From: Rhodosorus marinus
Taxonomy: Eukaryota > Rhodophyta > Stylonematophyceae > Stylonematales > Stylonemataceae
NCBI GenBank assembly: GCA_029953675.1
Contig: JAMWBK010000011.1
Location: 620,001 to 684,000 of the forward strand
DNA length: 64,000 nucleotides
Direction of reading: 5' to 3'
Position 1 is the stretch's first letter. Each line of letters begins with the position of its first letter. Shown in pieces: positions 1 to 11,972 of this stretch. The notes below the pieces were generated by a model. That model had not been told where the DNA came from, made no database searches, and saw only the letters and a list, made by a program, of their open reading frames with translations. Position numbers and translations under genes: made by a program.

Positions 1-59
1 GACGAGACCCGTCATCCAAACACTGTCTGCGCAGGAAAAAACATGGCAAACATCCATAC

Positions 60-317
60 CTTGTTCACTGTCTCCTGTGTAATCTCAATGGGCACGCCGT
101 GCAGCTCGTTCACTGCAACGATAACAGAATTCGAGTCGTTAACAGGCGCATCCCTCACTCCAACCGTACCATCCTCCCGAATCTCCTGAGCAGCGGCATT
201 CACCCGACTATCAATATACTGCCGAAGACTGCCCCGGAACATCCACAACAAACAAAAGAGCAACGTCTGACCAAGCACAACCGCAACCATCAACAGAATA
301 GCCGCAATCAGCTCCAT
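60..317 (-). CDS. Membrane RING-H2 protein, exon 1 only (copy 1, cut by window edge)
   Basis: This is the first exon of a RING-array gene; the RING exon would lie beyond the left edge. The ATG at 317 gives 86 residues. A hydrophobic helix spans about residues 3-25, followed by a basic patch, then an acidic linker ending in IEITQETVNK, which resembles the VEVTQEVVEK at the same place in copies 8 and 9. The sense sequence AAG|GTATGG at 60/59 is a phase-0 donor as in the complete copies. Splicing to the AG about 34 nt on would hit a stop at once, so the intron probably runs off the window. An upstream extension to 434 has no ATG supporting it. Confidence 0.72.
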
Positions 318-2518
318 CGCGACCTTTAAAAAAAGAGGTTTCTTCCTCTGCTCAAAACCCAGCGCAGTCCATACCAACCCAACTTGCCCACACCCTCCCT
401 CTCCCAGACCCCAAATCCGAAAACGGTATTTCACTTCCTAAGAACTCATCTATCCTCCTGACTACTCTTCTTGCTCTACCTCTTAAGAGAGCCTCCGTCC
501 AGAAGGGCTACTCTACCAGAACAAAAGTAAAATATCCCAAACCTCTTCTCTTCTTCTTCATCAGCTGCGCTGACGAAAGAGATGAAACTAACTACCCAAG
601 CAAAAGGAAATATCAAAGCCCTAGTCGATGCCCGTGAACAACGTGGGGAGACTTGCGTACTCTCTCTCTCCTTTTTTGACTATCGTCTTCAGTATCAGCC
701 CCGCGTTTTCTTCGTATCACGCCTCGCGTTCTTAACCCTGAGGTTCGTCTCTATTCAGTTTTCTCCGCACGATGCGCTGTGGGTTAACTATCGGCAGCGC
801 CGTGTGCGGAAGGGACAAAAAAAAGTTCGTCGTCAACCATCTGCTTTAGCCCCCCAAAGCCCAAGTCCAGTCCTCTCCTCTCTCTTTCCCAAGGCGGAGG
901 AACTGTCGTCGCGCACCAAACACCATCCACATTACGGCATGGCCTGAGATATGAAGGGGGGTACACCGGCTCAAATATGACCTGTACGAAATTGTAAAAC
1001 AGACTAGGAAGTTGCTGCTCCAACCAACAATACCAGCAACGAACTCTCGCGGTAAAGCCAAGAAACCTTAAACACCGTTCCCAACCGAATTCCATACTAG
1101 GAACGACCGCCCCTCACCGCGTAGTTTTTAGTACACTTAGTACATGAAATACGAAGAGTAAGGAAGGAAGGAGTACTATGGGGCATGCCTCATGCCCCTG
1201 AGATCGTCAGACAACAAACGATAATATTATAATAAAACTTCAATGTTTCTCCTCTAAAGGGGCACATTTCGGGGCTTTTCTCCATTTAGGGCATTCTCAA
1301 TCTTGAAATTTATTTTGTATACTCATGAAAAGATGCCCCCGCACGATGTTCGTTTTTACGACGACTAAAATACGTCATGTTCGTTCGTATTGGATTGGCG
1401 CCCTCCATGGAAAAATAAAATATGGAACTGAAATCCATTGGAAGGGCGGGGACCTAGAAGCGGCCTTGCGAACTCAACATCCCCCCCAATCGCGCGTCCA
1501 TTTGTCAGCAACAACACCTGAAATTTGTGCCGTGCACTCTGTCTCTGTCTCTCTCTCTCACGGGAACAAAGGAGCGCTCCCAATGACTAGAAGGTCTCCA
1601 ATCGCAGAGATCGTGGAGATGAGCCCCACTGAGTCGATATCAAAATACAGTCTAAATCAGACTCAGGGATTCGACCTGGTATCTTAGGTTTCCATCCAAA
1701 GAAACGGCCTTCTCTTGTTCTATCCCTTCTTCCTTTTCTCTTTTTCTATCTGCTTCCCATTGAACTCTCCAAGCCCTAATGGTTCGCTACTATATTGCGG
1801 GCGTCTTCAGTAGTTGAGTTCTTTGGCTTGATGCATTCGCTTAATTCCCGTTTGGCGTCGCAAATTGTTCCGCGAGCGCACAGACCGGCTCTCCTCTCGT
1901 TGCCTACCCTTTTGGGTTCCCTGTTGTGGCGCTGCTTTGATGCTGGAGGCGCGTGATCTTCTCATTCTGAGCTCCTTTTTTTTTCCCCCATTGCGCTTTT
2001 CTTCAGCCTCCGAAGAAACACGTTTCATGCAATAAGCTTCTGATCTCCTTTCGGGGGAACCGTTTCACGGACTTTTTTCGCACGTCACCACTTTTGAGCA
2101 GCCTCTGCACCTCCGATGAGGTTTGCGCGTCGGCAACAGGAATTCGGGGGTATCAGAATCTTACCGAGCCTCTGTTGGAATCCCGGATACGGCTTCAATG
2201 GGGAACGGGGCTGGACCCATGTTGGTTTTTGTGCCGTAGGCCTGGTTTGGAATTCAACGGATTTTATTAATTATACAGCGGGACCCAGCAGAAGCGGCTT
2301 TGTTCTGCGCTATCGTCGGAAATATTAGTCGCAATCTCAATCTGCAGAGAGCGCCGTTATCATCGGAAATATTAGTTGCGGTCGTTCGCCTGCAGCGCTG
2401 TCTCTCGATAAGAATATATGTGCACGTCGTTGGGATGATCGCTTTTTGCGTTCGGTCGATTCTCCAATAGCCAGCTCCTCGCTTTTTTCGGAGTTCAATG
2501 GCATTGTCGAGGCGAAAG
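318..2518. other. Intergenic region between RING copies 1 and 2
   Basis: No convincing gene was seen. It holds a palindromic GGGGCATG...CATGCCCC motif near 1181-1198, a short CT tract near 1538-1561, and a dispersed repeat near 1865-1960 (listed separately). The open frame at 1325-1687 lacks any recognisable feature. Confidence 0.5.
1865..1960 (+). repeat. Dispersed repeat, copy 1 of 3
   Basis: The stretch runs from TTGTTCCGCGAGCG to GCTTTGATGCTGGAGGCGCG. It is repeated at about 5414-5516 in the same orientation and, more diverged, at about 4215-4325 inverted. Conserved blocks are separated by small indels, as expected of an old mobile or MITE-like element. No terminal repeats or target duplications were identified. 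Confidence 0.5.
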
Positions 2519-3178
2519 TTAAACCATGTTCTCTCCCCACGTCGGCACCGTTTCAGATTTTTCCATCTCCAAGCCGCACACTGGGGCATTGATCTCCACG
2601 TTGATGGGGAAGACCGGGGTCTTACAGTTTGGGCAAGTTATATCACGACGAGTATAAACCCATTTTCCCAAACAGGTCAAGTGGAAACCATGCCCGCAGG
2701 TTGGGGCAATGTAGCACTGCGAATTTGGGGCATCGAGTAATTCATCTAAGCAGATGCTGCACACGACGTCATGATGCTTAGGCTTGTCCACGATGTCGCT
2801 CATTTCAGCCAGACACTGTTGGTAAGTGAGAATAAACACAGAAAGGTGAGCATCAGATATTCTATCCCCGTCCTCGTTTCGTTTCGTGTTTTGGGCTCAA
2901 AAACCTACCTCGTTCACGAAATCCTGGTCCACGGCCCCGCGTTTCCCGAAAACGTCATCCCGTCGTTCTCCATCAATACTCACGATGAACTGATTCGCAA
3001 TGCCAGGCACCCGCTGCTCAATCTCACGACTCTCCAAATCATGCGACTCCATTTGCTGCCCAGCCAGCTCTACTCGCCAGCGTTGCCTCCTCGTTATCAC
3101 ATACCATACCAAAATAATCGACGCAGCAATAGTCAAAAACACCAGCACTCCTACCACAAAATCTGATATAGACGCCAT
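2519..3178 (-). CDS. Single-pass membrane RING-H2 protein (copy 2), probable E3 ubiquitin ligase
   Basis: There are two exons: 3178-2909 and 2815-2519, with a 93-nt intron (GAG|GTAGGT ... AACAG|TGT, phase 0), giving 188 residues. One membrane helix lies at about 8-28, then a basic stretch, a charged linker, and on exon 2 a RING. The zinc ligands are C109, C112, C130, H132, H135, C138, C151 and C154, that is C-H-H-C in the middle, the RING-H2 type. Proteins of this fold usually recruit an E2 and ubiquitinate targets. A single TM next to a RING recalls the plant ATL design, but here the copies share the KW after the sixth ligand and a longer 12-residue spacing before the last CxxC. Substrate and membrane are unknown. 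The two-exon model is supported by the same phase and position in every copy. Confidence 0.85.
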
Positions 3179-4214
3179 CGTCCAAAACGGAAAAAAGCAA
3201 AATTTTCTCCCTTACGCCCTTTTCCAAACAAAAGAAATCGCCGCAAGTCGTCCACAAACCCTAGCACGAGCTGCAGCAGTCTCTACTCTATTCCCAAGTC
3301 GGAGTACAAGCAGACACAGCAACCTCCTAAAAGTCCTCACCGTAGTTTCTCACTCTACCTGGTCACGGTCGAACAAAAACAAAAACGACCGACAGTGGAT
3401 TGCAGGCAAGTCGTCAGTGGTACTACGCGGCTCGCTCTCTCCCACTCTGACGCCGACCAGAGAAAAGTCGTGAACAAATACCCCTGTCGCTCGCGGAAGA
3501 CAATTCCCAGAGACAGATCATATCTACCGACCTGCTGTGGTTCACTAGACTTTGATTTGTCAATGATGAACAGCCAAAAAAAGGCTCCGGACTTCTGAAT
3601 TTCGCTACGCGAGTGCAGAGAGACGACTTAGGAAGGCACTTCAGTTTCCCCACCCCCAAGCGGGGCGAGAGTAAGCTAGACAACTTCCAAATAACTTAAT
3701 TTTCTGCTCCAGCTCGGCAAACGTCTTCCCCAAAAACCCGCTATGGCAAACGGCAGCTATTTCGGGAGGTTGTCATAAACCAGTCCGATTTAAATTAGAC
3801 TATTCCAAAACATTCGAAAAATTGGGGTATATCAGACTGAAATTATCCAAAAAACCTGGGAGATTGTTTGTCCGATAAACCGTCCAATATTCAATCAAGG
3901 TTGGTAATATAATCAATCGCCTAAGTGGTACATGAAAAAAACTGCCCTGGGCTACATAGTAGGACGGGAAAGCGTCCTTGCCAATTCACTCCGACGAAAG
4001 TGGGCAATTCCATATCTAACCGGCCTGAAGTGTGCACAAGCTGTGGTCACTCTTTTATGTATGCTGAATGAGGAGTGGAGTTGGTTGTTGAGTTCTCCAG
4101 ACTGTTTCGTATAGGATCTGGTTGTTTTTTCTTTCTTTTCCAGAAGAGTCAAAACCAGGAAAAGGGGGATTGAATGAATGGGTTTTTGGTGGGGGAGACC
4201 CTGCTGCAATGGCG

Positions 4215-4325
4215 AAGATCACTCGCCTCGGATATCAAAGCAGCGTCCATACGCCGTAACCACAGCAGGAAACTCAAACGGCTTAACGAGGAGAGCCAGT
4301 CGGCGGGCGCCCCGTGGAACAAGCT
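4215..4325 (-). repeat. Dispersed repeat, copy 2 of 3 (inverted)
   Basis: The reverse complement contains CTGCTTTGATATCCGAGGCG and GGCTCTCCTCGTTAAGCCG, matching blocks of the copy at 1865-1960 in the same order. It is the most diverged copy. Confidence 0.42.
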
Positions 4326-5413
4326 TGACCGACAACCGAACAACTTCCAAGCAGAATGATTCGCTTGTGCGCTTAACCACCGGGAATATGATTAATGAAA
4401 TAAATTGCGGACCCACATTGTTAGTCAAATGTTCCCCCTAAAACAGAATTCAATCGATATTCGTTGTTGATTGACGAATATCAATCGGTCGGTATCGGAC
4501 GAACTTGTTTGTTTTCTTTTTATTTAGGTCCTATATTTATCGGACGCTATCGGATTTATCGGACATCAATGACCAGCCGGATTACAGTGAAGCTTTTAAA
4601 AGCAGCAGCGTTTGGAGAAAAGACCGATGTTCATCAATAAACTCAATACTCCGTCGGGGAGATGATTCCGTATGTAAACCCCGGCACAGCTTCCAATCCA
4701 CCGAAGGAAGGCACCCACTGCCCGACCCTCGGTCCCGACACAGTTCGCTCGCGATGGGAAAGATTCAGTTGTCCAAGTTTTCCCATGGGTAGATTAATTT
4801 GAAGGTTGACCAACAACCGAACAACTTCCAAAGCCCAATGAGTCCCTCTTTCCGCGCTCGCCCCCCCACCCTTCGAGCATCCGCTCTCCCTAGTTCCAAG
4901 CCATCCGCCCATTTATTTTTTTGTTCTACACTTTTATCATTTGCTCAATGATCTCTGTTTGCAAATATACATTTTTATAATTAAGGTTGTCAGGAAAAAT
5001 GGGACGAACGCCGGAGAGGTACGCTGGAGAAGCAAAGTTAAAAGTCAATTCATCATCGTTTTAATCGGGAGGTAGTGCAAGGCCCCGAATGAGGTACTCT
5101 AGTAAGGGCATAGAGATCGCGCCCGCAGCGGCACTTCTAAGTTTAGTTAGAGACCACAACTGGCTATGCTAAACCAAGGGATCGCATCTCCAATACTAGG
5201 GCCGCATTAGAACGCCACATCATGTTTCATGATGAGTTGACAAACCTGTGACTCCCTTTTCCCCGCCTTGTAGGACACCCAAAGAGTTGAAATATGGCGG
5301 GCGGGTTTGCCCTCCACAGGCATTCGTACTTCGGCTCTAGCTCATCGATTGGTATCTCTGGTTATTGAGTGCTTTGGGTTTATGGATTCTGTTGGTTCCC
5401 GCTGGGTCGGGAG

Positions 5414-5516
5414 TTGTTCCGCGAACGCCCTGACCGCTCTATCCGCGTTGTTTACCCGTTTTAAGTTGCCTGCTATGGCGTATGAACGCTGCTTTGATGC
5501 TGGAGGCGCGGTCTTA
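5414..5516 (+). repeat. Dispersed repeat, copy 3 of 3
   Basis: It shares TTGTTCCGCGA at its start and GCTGCTTTGATGCTGGAGGC at its end with the copy at 1865-1960. The middle is diverged with indels. Confidence 0.5.
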
Positions 5517-6476
5517 GTCTTTTTTTAACCCGGCGGGGTTTGTCTTTCGGTCTCCGATTAAGCAAAATTCATTCAAACTGGCGTTCTAATGCTATGGAGA
5601 AGTCAAACACCTGTGGCTGCTTCCTTTTCCCTCTCACAGGGCACCCACAATACGGTCATTAGTTTTCCAGCAGACCATAGCATGAACCTCAACGAGGGGA
5701 GGAAACGTGAGTGTGTCTCATCACGATCGCGTAAACAGTCCCAAAGCCAAGTCGCCCGTAAGCTCTCTATGAAGCTGAAGACCTCAAACCAACCAGTGTT
5801 AGCAGTGGCAGACTGCTTGAAGACGTGGCGCCACTATCTCTAGGGTTTGAAGACGGTGGTCTTCACAGAATAGGCCGCCGTAGCGTACTTCACGGACCCC
5901 CAAGATCCCAATGGTCGCCAGCTCTTTTCAACTAATGTTGTGTTTTACATAAATTTGACAAAGACAAGCTGTCCTCGAGGCATCTGGTGTTTTTCGTATG
6001 GAATTCTAGGCAATGAGAGCGAATGGGAACTGGGTCCGGTCGTTCGGAAGGGAAGCGGTTTGCTGATGCCCTAGCGATGAACTGAAGTGGATAATCATAC
6101 ACGGAAGAGTATACTAGACTAGCTAACGCATTGCGGACGAGCTTCGAAGCCTTTAATTGCGTTCTTTTCCGCAGCAACAGGTTGCATGGAGCGATGAGCA
6201 TGGGCTTTGTACACGGATCGATTGCTCGAGTTTTAATAAGAGCTACCTAGTACAATACTACGATAGGTACTCCAAATGTTTAAGGTGACCAGAGCGGAAG
6301 GATATATGAGCATGCGCAGGGCCCGCGCGTTGGAGACCGGAAAAGCGCCGGCGGATTGTCTTTCTGGACAAACGCCTGTTGGCGTATGCACTTTTCCGAG
6401 CGGTTTTCACAGTCGCGGCTAAGCCCTTTCTCCAGACTGGGTGTTTGCTGACACCGGGTACTGATGCATCTCCCTG

Positions 6477-7193
6477 CTATGCAACGGACAACTTGCTCAG
6501 GTTTTTCTCGGCAAAGTATCTCTCCATCCCATCGGTTAAGAAATCCACGAGCTTTGCGTACGCTGCTGGTGTGTCTTTCAGGGCGCCGCTCTCGATCTTT
6601 CCCTTCAGAAGATTGAAGGTTAGGAAGTTGACGGCCGTGTACCCCATACAAATAGTATACCCCTTGCCGGCGTCGTGGAAGTCGAAATAGTTTTCAACTC
6701 TGAAGGAGCTGCCCATTGGAACGTCCCGGTTGTGAATCTCCCACTCAAGGCGAAATCCTGTACTCGTGAAAGCCAGAAACGACTTCTCATCTACTCTCGT
6801 CTGCTTCGGACCGATTGTATAATTTAATTTCTTCTTAAATGACCCGGTTCGCTCACGATGTCCTCCTACATTGTCCCAGTTAGTGATCTTCACATCCCAG
6901 TCACCCATAACAGACTTGTGGAACTCCGTGTATATGTTCACCCCATCTTCGTAAATGTACCTGAACAGATCACGAATGTTGACCTCCAAGCGCCTCTTGA
7001 ACACCTGCTTCCGCTGTGTAAACGCCTTTCCGTGGTAGAAATCGAGTACATCCCCCTTCTCTACCCACACAGAGTCCTCACTCACCTCCCCGCGGCTCTG
7101 CTCCGGATCCTTCCCCAAAACACCCGCTTCAAGTTCCTGCTCGCTCCTCAGATCCTGACCAATCCCGGCCTCCTGAGACGCGGTTGACGCCAT
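6477..7193 (-). CDS. VASt-domain protein (StAR-related lipid-transfer-like)
   Basis: A single-exon gene of 238 residues; the ATG at 7193 was chosen because the upstream in-frame start is only GTG. Residues 1-40 are acidic and low in complexity. From about 60 to the end the sequence follows the VASt pattern: a DLFRYIYEDG segment, then EFHKSVMGDWDVKITNW, then FKKKLNY followed by GPKQTRVDE, and the DVPMGSSFRVENYFDF block that matches the usual DVPYGDYF..V of the family. VASt domains bind lipid, usually sterol, and often sit beside GRAM and TM segments in proteins at membrane contact sites. Here neither GRAM nor TM is seen, so it would be a soluble, domain-only form. It interrupts the RING array in the same orientation. 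No intron is apparent. Confidence 0.72.
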   Translation of the reverse strand: MASTASQEAGIGQDLRSEQELEAGVLGKDPEQSRGEVSEDSVWVEKGDVLDFYHGKAFTQRKQVFKRRLEVNIRDLFRYIYEDGVNIYTEFHKSVMGDWDVKITNWDNVGGHRERTGSFKKKLNYTIGPKQTRVDEKSFLAFTSTGFRLEWEIHNRDVPMGSSFRVENYFDFHDAGKGYTICMGYTAVNFLTFNLLKGKIESGALKDTPAAYAKLVDFLTDGMERYFAEKNLSKLSVA

Positions 7194-8896
7194 TTCCTCC
7201 ACACAAAGGTGAGAAACCGCTCAATCCGATTACACTCGGCCTTAACGAAGGGCTTGTGAGAGTACTCAGCAAGCTCCCGCACCCACCCCGTCACTTTTTA
7301 AAGCCGTCCCGAAAGCCGTTAACAGTTGGAGTCACTTTTGGGTCAAATGCCGACCCAAAAAGTGCAAACGTTGGTCGCAAGGGAGCACCAGGTTGGAGAG
7401 GTTCCATAGCTCATTTGCCTGTCTTCCATACCGGAAAGGCAAAAAAACGGAGAGAAAGGATCTAGACATGAGGAGGCTCCTCTTCGTGGCTGCTTTTGGA
7501 GCACATCACGCATCCGGCAAATGCCGTCCCATCCGATGCTGCCTTTTGGGACGACGCCGTCCGGCACCTTGATGGTCCAAGGCAAACGTTCAGGGGTCCT
7601 CCAGGATAGAGGCCGGTTAGAACTTGAATGAAGGGATCGATGGTTGCTGGTTGATCTGTTTCGAGAAGTCTTAATTTCTCCTGATGTTCAGCTCAATATT
7701 TCTCTATAATGCAGCTCTCATAGTTGGTTTGGCTAGGTGCAGAGCCAAGAGTGTTCGTAGCTTCAGTATCATTGAGGAGCTATGGCTTTCATCTGGACTA
7801 CTGGTCCGCCGATGGAGTCTGGGCTGACTGACAGTGCTCTGTTTGGTCCTCGGAGTAGGAGCAGTATTCAGGATGGTATCCTCATCCAGATGATTTCCGG
7901 AGTGCTTTGTTCCTGGCTTTGCAGGTTTCGAGTTTGGGTGCGTGTTGGTCGGCAACGTAGATTAGTAATCCGACTGATGAGGAGCACATATGGATTGTTT
8001 CATGATGAAGAGGGATTATGGCTATCATCGATGCACTTCCTGGATCTTGGAATGCTAGATGAGCTGGTGTTGCTGAGTCACAGAGGACAGTTCAGTGATC
8101 CTCAAATTCCTTTTTGGCCGGGAGAGCGGTCATGAGCTTGTTCGTAGTGTGGATCTGTTGTTCTGTGTACTCGTCAAATTTTTTTTCGGGGCTTTTATAT
8201 AGTTTGTCAGATCTTTGTCACATCCAAAAAGCTATTGACTCCTCTTTGGGGCTCTCATCGACCGGGCCCTTCGGCGATACCACAGCGGTTGGCTTTCGGG
8301 GCGCCCGGGGGCGTAAGTCAGTAGTGGGCGATGCTGCGTTTTGACCCCCAATGTTTTCGGAGGGTTTTTGCACAACTTGTTTCTTTATTTAGACCTTTTG
8401 CTTCATTTCGTTAGCTCTCGCTACGCCTGGAGGAAGTTTGTCTTCGGGATGTCGATTCGTTTGGAGCCGGGATAAGCATTTCCGATTTTCATTTGATTTT
8501 CAGAATATTTTAGTGGTCTAAGCATTGAATAATTGGCACTGAACAAGCGTGACGTATAAATAACACCCACGGGTTCTGCATCTGGCTAGAGAAAAGGTAG
8601 ACAGACGTAAGCAAGAGCAAAAATGTGAAGAATCTGATATGCAAGGAATGCCGGTTATACTGAAAACCCTCGAAAGCTGCTCACTAGCCCCAATCTCCAA
8701 AGAAATCACTCAACCAGCCACCTTCCTCCCCTTCTTCGATCCCTCAATCAATCAAATCTGGGGGTGAACCTTTCCTTTACACCTTTCAATAATCAATGAC
8801 CTTGCTTGTAGCACCCGAATTGTTTGTACAGAGAGTAAAAAGAGGAGCCGAACAAGATTTACAAGCGTGAGCACTCCTACGAGCATTGAGAGCCGT
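7194..8896. other. Intergenic region, one unassigned open frame
   Basis: An ATG-initiated frame at 7782-8135 (117 codons, plus) has no recognisable domain; its composition is rich in L, S, R and G and it may be noncoding. The rest holds nothing I can name. Confidence 0.35.
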
Positions 8897-9489
8897 TCAT
8901 ACTATTAAATAAGTCCGCGAATTGGAGGGCTGGTGGTAGAAGAGATGACCCCCATCCGCTGATGCAAAAGGGACTGTACAAAGAGGGCATTCTGTCCTCT
9001 TCCCGCTGCATATCCACTTGCTTATGCAGTCCACGTGAAAAACATGCGAGCAGCTCGGTGCAACGAACACCTCCGTCTTCATGTCCGGAAATTCTTCAAG
9101 GCATATCGTACAAACGTCCGGGTCCTCGTCCCCGTGGTCCGAGATAGCCGACTCAACCTTCCCGCTAGTCTCAACCAACCACTAAGCAAAGCAAAGCGAG
9201 AACATTCACACTGCCTAGTAAGCATATCTGCCAATCAAAAAAACACCGTAACAGTCACATTCAAGCAAGTTCACTCCCTTACCTGCCGTACGTCGTTCTC
9301 CGACATCGCGCACCTATCCAACGCCCCGCAGAACTGAATGATAACCGTATTATCCTCACCTCCCTGCTGCCTAGCCAACGCCTCCTCCATCATAAGCTCC
9401 CTCCGCAGGAACCTCCTGTACGCAATAAACGAAAGGAAGGCCAACGTACAAAGAACGACTACCAGAGCCACTCCATAAATCCAGAGCAT
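8897..9489 (-). CDS. Membrane RING-H2 protein (copy 3)
   Basis: Exons 9489-9283 and 9181-8897 are joined by a 101-nt intron (CGGCAG|GTAAGG ... GCTTAG|TGG, phase 0), giving 163 residues. A helix at about 2-24 is followed by the basic YRRFLRRE patch. RING ligands are C93, C96, C113, H115, H118, C121, C134 and C137. The ATG at 9489 was preferred to an in-frame TTG at 9564. A 360-bp GA tract (sense strand) begins about 115 bp upstream of this ATG. Confidence 0.83.
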
Positions 9490-9862
9490 CTCTCCCACCC
9501 AACTCCAGCGCCAAGAAAACACAAAACAAAACCAGTCGAACAGTAAAAAAAAAGAAGAGGCCAAATACCAACAAAACCAAAAAAAAATTCTTAACTCTTA
9601 CTCTGCACTCTGTCTCTCTCTCTCTCTCCCTCCCTATCCCCCCTTTGTCTCTCTCTCTCCCCGTCTCTCTCTATCTCTCCCTATCCCCCTTTTGTCTCTG
9701 TCTGTCTGTCTATCTGTCTGTCTATCTGTCTCTCTGTCTGTCTCTCTGTCTATCTGTCTCTCTGTCTGTCTCTCTGTCTGTCTCTGTCTGTCCCCCTCTG
9801 TCTGTCCCCCTCTGTCTGTCTCCCTATCCCCCTTAATCTCTGTCTCTGTCTCTGTCTCTCTT

Positions 9863-9927
<65 letters not shown>

Positions 9928-11465
9928 CACTCTCTCCCTCTCTCAGTCACTCTCCCTCAGTCTCTCTCAATGCCAAAAACTTGGAAATACTTTTTCATGC
10001 TCCCCAAAAACCCTCGAATTCTCTTCCAAAAAGGCCGTTTCAAACCGCGTCAAAATCTAACCCTTTTTGAGTTTATCGAAAAAATGACACCCATCAGACA
10101 GACGACACCTCATCTACCACAAAAAGAGCTTTCCAAGCTCAAAAATATTCAAAAAGACCATTCTCACTTTTTACAATGGCGTTTAGATGGTACCCTTGAA
10201 AATGAGCTGTTTCGGAGGTATGATCTGAAAGGGGGGGAATATTTTTAACTACTAATATTATAAATAAGTGGAAATTTGGTGTTTTAGGAGCAAATAAAAT
10301 ATTTCTGAATTGAGATATGGGTAGTTTTAGATTAAGTTTTGATAAATAGTTTTAAAGTACTTAAATTATAAATATTGAGATAAGAGGGAGGAAATGGGTG
10401 GTAAATTTTACTTTAATTTTGTATCTGGTTATATTTTGGTACGAATATTTTTAATTGTGTAGGGGAGGTGCTTTTTTTTTATTGGGAGGCTGGGAAGCAT
10501 TGGATGAGTGCCTCTGAAGAGACTGGCTAGGGTTGCGTGGAAAGAGGTTGGAAGGGATGACTAGAACCGTAAATTAGAGCTTCGTTTCAGTTTTTGTAGG
10601 TGGCGTGAGGTTTTCACGTCGATTAAGAGAACAGGGAAGTTGTGGGTGATAGATTGGTTGCCGCCTGCTCTCCCATGCACCCCCATTTTTCGCTCAGGGG
10701 GAGTTGATGAACGAGCTTTCTCTTTGGAAAATGTGTTTCCCATGCCCGGATTCGCGATCAAGGACTTCCAAGCCCGCGTCTGCATCACTCCCTGCATACC
10801 CTGATCCTCTCGCGATTCGGACTATATGCTACTGAACACAATGTGCAGTTTTCAAAAGAGACCATCATCTCCATAGCAAAGCGTGTAGTCTCGATTACGT
10901 GTTGAGGGGTTGAGCGTGTCTCAGCTCAGAACCCAGGACTCTACCGGTTATCGTACAGCATCCGAACGCTGGGGACGGACTTTGGGGATATGCCCGATGA
11001 AAATAGTTTAAGACCCGCAGCATTGCATAATCGGATTAGACTTCTGTCTTTCAACATATTGTTCGGTTGAACGGTCTTATTGGCCCCGTGTGAAGACGTT
11101 CTGGGAATCTTTCCAAGGATCGATCATAGCACGATGAAACATGGACAATGGACCTCAGTGGAATGAGGTTTAATGAATGGGGTTTGTAGTCAGCAGTTGA
11201 TCCACACGTAATTGTACTCCTGAGTGATAGGGCGTTCCCGTTCAGCTCGATGATAAAATTACAGTTCGTCGCACTTTTCTACGAGAATCATTCAGCGGTC
11301 AGTACGCGTTGATATCTGCGGGGAAACGCTCACCCGACCTCTATGTATGGCCTTTCGATTGGCTGTCTATCCAGAATTCTCTATTCCATATATAGTCGTC
11401 CTCAGTCAAGGTACGGTGAGTTTTCACATAGGCTATCCGCAAAAAGACTCGGAGATTAGCGTATA
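9490..11465. other. Intergenic region: GA/CT microsatellite then AT-rich DNA
   Basis: The CT-rich tract at about 9605-9966 is listed separately. From about 10240 to 10460 the DNA is strongly A/T-rich. An open frame at 9970-10248 that follows the microsatellite is lysine- and proline-rich and carries no motif. No gene was recognised. Confidence 0.45.
9605..9966. repeat. Long CT/CTGT microsatellite (GA on the RING-gene strand)
   Basis: Imperfect runs of CTCT, CTGT and CTAT occupy about 360 bp, with a pure (CT)n core near 9868-9923. It lies upstream of RING copy 3, in the region expected to be promoter or 5' leader. Frames through it encode only SLSLSL or ERERER and are not genes. Confidence 0.9.
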
Positions 11466-11972
11466 TCATGTCCCCGAAAGAGGACTCTCAGGATCATTCT
11501 CTGCAATGAATTGCGCTTTGCAGATGGGGCACGTTGTCTCGGCCTTTGTATGGACCCACTTCCCTATGCATGGGATATGAAACGGATGGTGGCATATAGG
11601 CGCAGCGAATATCTTCGCATTGTTTCCTTCGAAGCTCTCCAAACAGATGGCACACACCTCGCCCTTGTCCGGAGGACCCACCTCACAATCAGGAATCTTT
11701 TCTAGAAGCTGTTCCAACAGAAAAACCAAGAGCAACACAAGGTCCGGGTCAATTCATGAAAGGTGAAAAATTGCACCTTTGTCCTTCGGTCATACCATGA
11801 TGGTTTGTTCTTCCGTCGCCACCTGGTCAATCGTCGGTACATTGTTTGCCTCGGTCTCCTCTGTGCCACGCATGAAACCCCGCTTGAAGATGCAGATGTA
11901 TAAAACGTAGGCCGCAAACGCGAATACAGGCAAGGTAATCAGAAACAACCCGCCAAGCGCCCATCGATTCAT
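11466..11972 (-). CDS. Membrane RING-H2 protein (copy 4, shortest)
   Basis: Exons 11972-11796 and 11708-11466 flank an 87-nt intron (ATG|GTATGA ... AACAG|CTT, phase 0), giving 139 residues. The helix at about 5-29 is preceded by few residues and followed by KRGFMRG. The linker is only about 30 residues and acidic. RING ligands are C78, C81, C98, H100, H103, C106, C119 and C122. Confidence 0.84.

Larger units (their letters stand above)
3179..6476. other. Intergenic region holding two dispersed-repeat copies
   Basis: No protein gene was recognised in 3.3 kb. The short motif CAACCGAACAACTTCCAA occurs twice, near 4333 and 4813. The dispersed repeat has an inverted copy near 4215-4325 and a direct copy near 5414-5516. 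The many short open frames here look random. Confidence 0.5.

Noticed and set aside
1-59. A 33-nt intron closing inside the window for RING copy 1
   Set aside because: The AG after TGCGC would be followed by a stop within four codons, and all other introns exceed 80 nt.
9634-10060. Frames rich in Ser/Leu or Arg/Glu across the microsatellite
   Set aside because: They are translations of CT/GA repeats.
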